A stretch of DNA of 16,830 nt from Clostridia bacterium (lineage in GTDB: Bacteria; Bacillota; Clostridia; Christensenellales; Borkfalkiaceae), in contig JAIEAS010000097.1 in NCBI GenBank assembly GCA_029071285.1, positions 1 through 16,830 of the forward strand, given 5' to 3'. A program made the translations under genes and the position numbers. Under the pieces are notes generated by a model. That model worked only from the letters and a program-made list of their open reading frames with translations. It was not told the DNA's origin and searched no databases. Shown one piece after another: positions 13,754-16,830 of the stretch (positions are counted from its first letter, which is position 1; each line of letters begins with the position of its first letter).

Positions 13754-14581
13754 TTAATTAATTCTCTTCAAAATGAATTTTGAAGTAGGGTTCTTCTTCT
13801 TTCTCGTCTTATAGCCGAGAGCAGGTTTGCCCCAAGGGGTCATAGGACCTGCGTGGCCCACGGGAGACTTGCCTTCGCCGCCTCCGTGAGGGTGGTCGTT
13901 AGGGTTCATGACCGAACCGCGGACGGTGGGTTTGGTGCCGAGGTGTCTGGTTTTGCCCGCTTTGCCGATACGGATGATTTCGTGTTCGACGTTGCCGACC
14001 TGACCTACCGTAGCCTTGCACTTAACGGGAACCAGTCTCATTTCGCCCGAGGGCATTTTGAGGGTTGCGTAAGCGCCTTCCTTTGCCATTATCTGAGCCG
14101 AGATGCCCGCAGCTCTTGCAATCTGCGCGCCGCGTCCGGGCTGCATTTCAATCGCGTGAACGACGGTACCTACGGGGATTTCGGAAAGGGGAAGGCAGTT
14201 GCCAGCCTTGATGTCCGCCTTTGCGCCCGATTCAACCTTGTCGCCTACGTTGAGTCCGAGGGGAGCGAGAATGTATCTCTTTTCGCCGTCGGCGTAAGCA
14301 AGCAGCGCGATGTGCGCCGAACGGTTGGGGTCGTACTGTATCGATTGAACGGTAGCCACGACGCCGTCCTTGTTGCGCTTGAAGTCGATAATTCTGTATT
14401 TGATTCTGTTGCCGCCGCCGATGTGACGAACGGTTATTTTACCCTGATTGTTTCTGCCGCCCGATTTACGCTTATCGTGAAGTAAGCTTCTTTCGGGTTT
14501 ATCGCCTGAAAGCTCCGCGTACGCGTTAACCGTCATAAAACGGCGGGCGGGCGAAGTGGGTTTATACCTTTTTACTGCCAT
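13754..14581 (-). CDS. rplB: Large-subunit ribosomal protein L2
   Basis: L2 is needed for subunit association and for the structure of the peptidyl transferase centre. The 275 residues begin [20 protein letters not shown], pass through the OB-fold region ([20 protein letters not shown]) and end with the highly conserved [20 protein letters not shown] and [20 protein letters not shown]. The conserved histidine of the HGGGEG segment is present. Length is normal. It lies between rplW and rpsS. Confidence 0.99.
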   Translation of the reverse strand: MAVKRYKPTSPARRFMTVNAYAELSGDKPERSLLHDKRKSGGRNNQGKITVRHIGGGNRIKYRIIDFKRNKDGVVATVQSIQYDPNRSAHIALLAYADGEKRYILAPLGLNVGDKVESGAKADIKAGNCLPLSEIPVGTVVHAIEMQPGRGAQIARAAGISAQIMAKEGAYATLKMPSGEMRLVPVKCKATVGQVGNVEHEIIRIGKAGKTRHLGTKPTVRGSVMNPNDHPHGGGEGKSPVGHAGPMTPWGKPALGYKTRKKKNPTSKFILKRIN

Positions 14582-14593
14582 TTTCTTTTCTCC

Positions 14594-14884
14594 TTACGAT
14601 AACGAGTTGAAGTACTCAATCGCCTTCGAGTCAGCCGTGAGCTGGACGATTGCCTTCTTGTAGTCGGGGGTGTAACCGGAGCTTCTTCCCATTCTCTTTA
14701 ACTTGCCCTTGCAGTTAACGGTGTTTACGCTTTCAACCGATACGTTGAACAGCTTTTCAACCGCAAGTTTAATCTGCGTCTTGTTTGCCGACTTAGCAAC
14801 CACGAATGTGTACTTTTTAGCGGCTATTCCGTCGTAACCCTTTTCCGTGAGGAGGGGTTTGATGATAATATCTTCTGCGACCAT
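14594..14884 (-). CDS. rplW: Large-subunit ribosomal protein L23
   Basis: L23 lies at the tunnel exit and is the docking point for trigger factor and SRP. The 96 residues show [43 protein letters not shown] and [20 protein letters not shown], typical of the family. Its ATG shares one base with the rplD stop in a TAATG arrangement, so translation is coupled to L4. rplB follows after 12 bp. Confidence 0.98.
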   Translation of the reverse strand: MVAEDIIIKPLLTEKGYDGIAAKKYTFVVAKSANKTQIKLAVEKLFNVSVESVNTVNCKGKLKRMGRSSGYTPDYKKAIVQLTADSKAIEYFNSLS

Positions 14885-15510
14885 TATTCTCCGTAGACCT
14901 CCTCTATTTTCTTAACGGCTGCCTTGGTCAGAACGACCTTTGCGTTTGCAACCACTTCGTAGGTTGAAATCTGCGCTACGGGCAGGGTTGAAAGTTTTTC
15001 AATATTGTGAGCCGCGCGGATTACGTTTACGTCGTCGTTGTCCATAACCACTACCGCGGTCTTGTCCAGCTTCAGCGCCTTCTGGAAAGCGACCATTTCT
15101 TTGGTCTTGCCTTCTTTAACCGCAAGCTCGTCGATAACCAAAAGTTCGCCGTCCGCAACCTTTTTGGAAAGGGCTGAAACCAAAGCGGCAACCTTTGCCT
15201 TTTTGTTCATATCCTTCGAGAAGTCGCGGCTCTTGGGTGCGAATACTACGCCGCCCTTAAGCCACTGGGGAGCCCTGATAGAGCCCTGACGCGCGTTGCC
15301 CGTTCCCTTCTGTCTCCAGGGTTTTCTGCCGCCGCCCCTTACTTCGGTGCGGGTCAAGGTAGATTTCGTACCCTGTCTTTCGTTCGCAAGGCGAGTTACG
15401 ACTGCCTGATGAATGAGGGGTTCGTTGTACTCTGCGCCGAAAACTTTATCGCTTAAATTCATCGTGCCGGCTTCGCTGCCGTCCATTTTGTATACTTTAA
15501 TTTTAGGCAT
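14884..15510 (-). CDS. rplD: Large-subunit ribosomal protein L4
   Basis: L4 extends a loop into the exit tunnel and, in some bacteria, represses its own S10 operon. The 208 residues contain the tunnel-loop signature [40 protein letters not shown] and the globular domain with [18 protein letters not shown]. Length is typical. It follows rplC by 11 bp. Whether L4 autoregulation operates here cannot be decided from the leader sequence. Confidence 0.99.
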   Translation of the reverse strand: MPKIKVYKMDGSEAGTMNLSDKVFGAEYNEPLIHQAVVTRLANERQGTKSTLTRTEVRGGGRKPWRQKGTGNARQGSIRAPQWLKGGVVFAPKSRDFSKDMNKKAKVAALVSALSKKVADGELLVIDELAVKEGKTKEMVAFQKALKLDKTAVVVMDNDDVNVIRAAHNIEKLSTLPVAQISTYEVVANAKVVLTKAAVKKIEEVYGE

Positions 15511-15521
15511 ATTCGTACTCC

Positions 15522-16151
15522 TTATTTAACGGTGTCGTTTATGGTAACGACGCTTCCGTTTGCTCCGGGCACGGAGCCCCTTATAAGCAAGCAGTTTCTT
15601 TCGACGTCTACTCTTACGATTTCGAGGTTCTGAACGGTTACGTTCTCAACGCCGTACTGTCCCGCAAGGTGTTTGTTTTTGAATACCCTTGAAGGCGAGC
15701 TGTTTGCGCCCATTGAACCGACTTCCCTGTGAACGGGGCCTACGCCGTGCGTTTCCTTCAGTCTGTGCTGGTTCCATCTCTTGATAACGCCCGAGTAGCC
15801 GTGTCCTTTGGTAACGCCGTGAACGTCAACCTTGTCGCCCGCGGTGAAAACGTCCGCTTTCACTTCGCCGCCTACCGTGTAAGCGGAAAGGTCATCAAGT
15901 CTGAATTCCTTCATTACCTTGCAGGGTTTTACGCCCGCTTTTTTGAACTGACCCAGTTCGGGTTTTGAAAGTGCTTTTTCCTTCGCTTCGTCAAAACCGA
16001 GCTTCAATGCGGCGTAGCCGTCCTTTTCAACAGTTTTGATTTGCACCACGGGGCAGGGACCTGCCTCGATTACGGTTACGGGAATCACTTTCCCTTCCGG
16101 CGTAAATATCTGGGTCATCCCCGCTTTACGTCCGATGATTGCTTTATTCAT
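15522..16151 (-). CDS. rplC: Large-subunit ribosomal protein L3
   Basis: L3 starts 50S assembly and reaches towards the peptidyl transferase centre. The 209 residues begin MNKAIIGRKAGMTQIFTPEG and contain VHGVTKGHGYSGVIKRWNQH and VHREVGSMGANSSPSRVFKN. At the position where E. coli L3 has a methylated glutamine (GQNQTP), this protein has GANSSP, as in many Bacillota. The ATG at 16151 follows GGAGGAA. The gap from rpsJ is 128 bp, long for this operon, and contains repeats described separately. Confidence 0.99.
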   Translation of the reverse strand: MNKAIIGRKAGMTQIFTPEGKVIPVTVIEAGPCPVVQIKTVEKDGYAALKLGFDEAKEKALSKPELGQFKKAGVKPCKVMKEFRLDDLSAYTVGGEVKADVFTAGDKVDVHGVTKGHGYSGVIKRWNQHRLKETHGVGPVHREVGSMGANSSPSRVFKNKHLAGQYGVENVTVQNLEIVRVDVERNCLLIRGSVPGANGSVVTINDTVK

Positions 16152-16184
16152 TGATAAAGTTCCTCCGTTTTTTTATATTTTTGA

Positions 16185-16265
16185 GATACCGCGTTCCGCC
16201 GTTCCGCCGCCCGATATATATAATAGGTATATAACCGTCGTCGCCTGCGTTCCGTAGAGTATCGG
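16185..16265. other. Repeat-containing gap between rpsJ and rplC
   Basis: A perfect 8-bp tandem repeat CGTTCCGC occurs at 16192–16199 and 16200–16207, with a third CGTTCCG at 16248–16254. The segment GTATCGG (16259–16265) can pair either with CCGATA (16211–16216) or with GATAC (16185–16189), so two folds exclude each other. An A/T hairpin (TATATA arms near 16214–16233) lies between. No terminator U-run and no convincing promoter were found. Confidence 0.4.
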
Positions 16266-16279
16266 TCAAGTCTTGTTTT

Positions 16280-16579
16280 TTATAATTTGATTTTAATGTC
16301 TACGCCTGCGGGAAGGTGAACGGTGTCCAGAAGCTTCGCGTTGGGGGTGTAGATGTCGATAATGCGCTTATAGGTGCGCTGCTCGAACTGCTCTCTGCTG
16401 TCCTTGTACTTATGAGGCGAGCGGAGAATGGTTACGATTTCTCTCTCGGTGGGAAGGGGAACGGGTCCCGAAATTTTCGCGCCGCTCTTCTTCATCGTTT
16501 CAACGATACGCGATGCCGCAAGGTCCACAAGCTCGTGGTCGTAAGCTGCAAGTTTAATTCTGATTTTCTGTCCTGCCAT
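16280..16579 (-). CDS. rpsJ: Small-subunit ribosomal protein S10
   Basis: S10 lies in the 30S head and, with NusB, also takes part in antitermination. The 99 residues begin [20 protein letters not shown] and include [46 protein letters not shown], all diagnostic. It is the first gene of the S10 operon and the first of the cluster in this window. AAGGAG lies eight bases before the ATG. The 251 bp upstream carry no gene on the minus strand. Confidence 0.99.
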   Translation of the reverse strand: MAGQKIRIKLAAYDHELVDLAASRIVETMKKSGAKISGPVPLPTEREIVTILRSPHKYKDSREQFEQRTYKRIIDIYTPNAKLLDTVHLPAGVDIKIKL

Positions 16580-16598
16580 GTCAATAACTCCTTATTTT

Positions 16599-16629
16599 AT
16601 CCTAACAAAAATTTTTTCCGTTGTGTCAA
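16599..16629 (-). promoter_or_regulatory. Candidate promoter close to rpsJ
   Basis: On the minus strand TTGACA (16624–16629) is followed after 19 bp by TAGGAT (16599–16604), which has an upstream TGT (extended -10). The spacer is longer than ideal, and the expected start would fall at or inside the rpsJ ribosome binding site (16588–16593), so this may not be the real promoter. A TATAAT at 16823–16828 (minus strand) is an alternative whose -35 would lie outside the window and which would give a leader of about 240 nt. Confidence 0.35.
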
Positions 16630-16701
16630 CTTATCCGTGTGTATCGCACTTTTCCCGATAAAAAAACACCAAATCCATGGCGTGGGTAAAGCCGCGGTTA
16701 G

Positions 16702-16720
16702 TCGCAGGGGTCGCGCCCCT
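16702..16720. repeat. GC-rich hairpin in the rpsJ leader
   Basis: AGGGG (16706–16710) and CCCCT (16716–16720) form a hairpin over TCGCG, surrounded by GTCGC and GCGC-rich sequence. The whole 16580–16830 stretch holds no recognisable gene. The form resembles short dispersed GC hairpins found in many intergenic regions of gut Clostridia, but no second exact copy lies in this window. It is not followed by a U-run in the direction of rpsJ transcription. Confidence 0.35.
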
Positions 16721-16830
16721 ACATTTGTCAGCGCAAATTATCTGTTCCGTGAGCTTTAAGCGGACTTTTTCAGTAACTTCACGCCTCGTCCCAATACACA
16801 CCCTATTTTAAGGCACTTATTGATTATAAT

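Noticed and set aside
1..16830. CRISPR arrays, tRNA, rRNA, insertion sequences or transposase genes
   Set aside because: No regularly spaced direct repeats, no tRNA or rRNA-like segments and no transposase motifs were seen on either strand.

Overview
The window is a nearly complete S10–spc–alpha ribosomal protein supercluster, read almost entirely on the minus strand. In transcription order (right to left) it runs rpsJ-rplC-rplD-rplW-rplB-rpsS-rplV-rpsC-rplP-rpmC-rpsQ-rplN-rplX-rplE-rpsZ-rpsH-rplF-rplR-rpsE-rpmD-rplO-secY-adk-map-(KOW gene)-infA-rpmJ-rpsM-rpsK-rpsD-rpoA-rplQ. The gene order, the zinc-type S14, the KOW gene between map and infA, and the strong AGGAGG-type ribosome binding sites point to a bacterium of the Bacillota, most likely an uncultivated member of the Clostridia. 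The exact family cannot be fixed from this window.

Layout. 16580–16830 is the leader of rpsJ, with a candidate promoter and a GC-rich hairpin. 11001–16579 is the S10 part and the start of the spc part. 5781–10990 is the rest of spc, ending in secY. 4098–5778 is a tightly overlapping cassette adk-map-KOW-infA. 527–3843 is the alpha part (rpmJ to rplQ, including rpoA). A perfect 15-bp bidirectional terminator at 485–517 closes the cluster. Beyond it lies a convergent plus-strand gene for a small XRE-family repressor (266–478), whose upstream region holds three related palindromes and two leftward sigma-A-type promoters.

The products work together in translation and its support: 20 large-subunit and small-subunit proteins of the S10/spc block, the alpha-block proteins S13, S11, S4, L17 and L36, initiation factor IF-1, RNA polymerase alpha, the SecY translocon channel, methionine aminopeptidase and adenylate kinase. 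Two short genes are easily missed and were read directly: rpmD (L30, 7651–7830) and rpmJ (L36, 3727–3843).

The genes themselves are conventional. The interest lies in the gaps. Several intergenic stretches in an otherwise compact operon are long and palindromic: 3456–3726 (a repeat-like element of about 130–190 bp), 11370–11493 (a closed multi-stem RNA fold), 8758–8821 (two consecutive hairpins), 16152–16279 (tandem repeats with alternative pairings) and the rpsJ leader. Protein-level oddities include a long charged insertion in L17, a Lys/Ala/Glu-rich tail on L24, a shortened first Cys pair in the Adk lid and a one-residue expansion in the L36 zinc ribbon.
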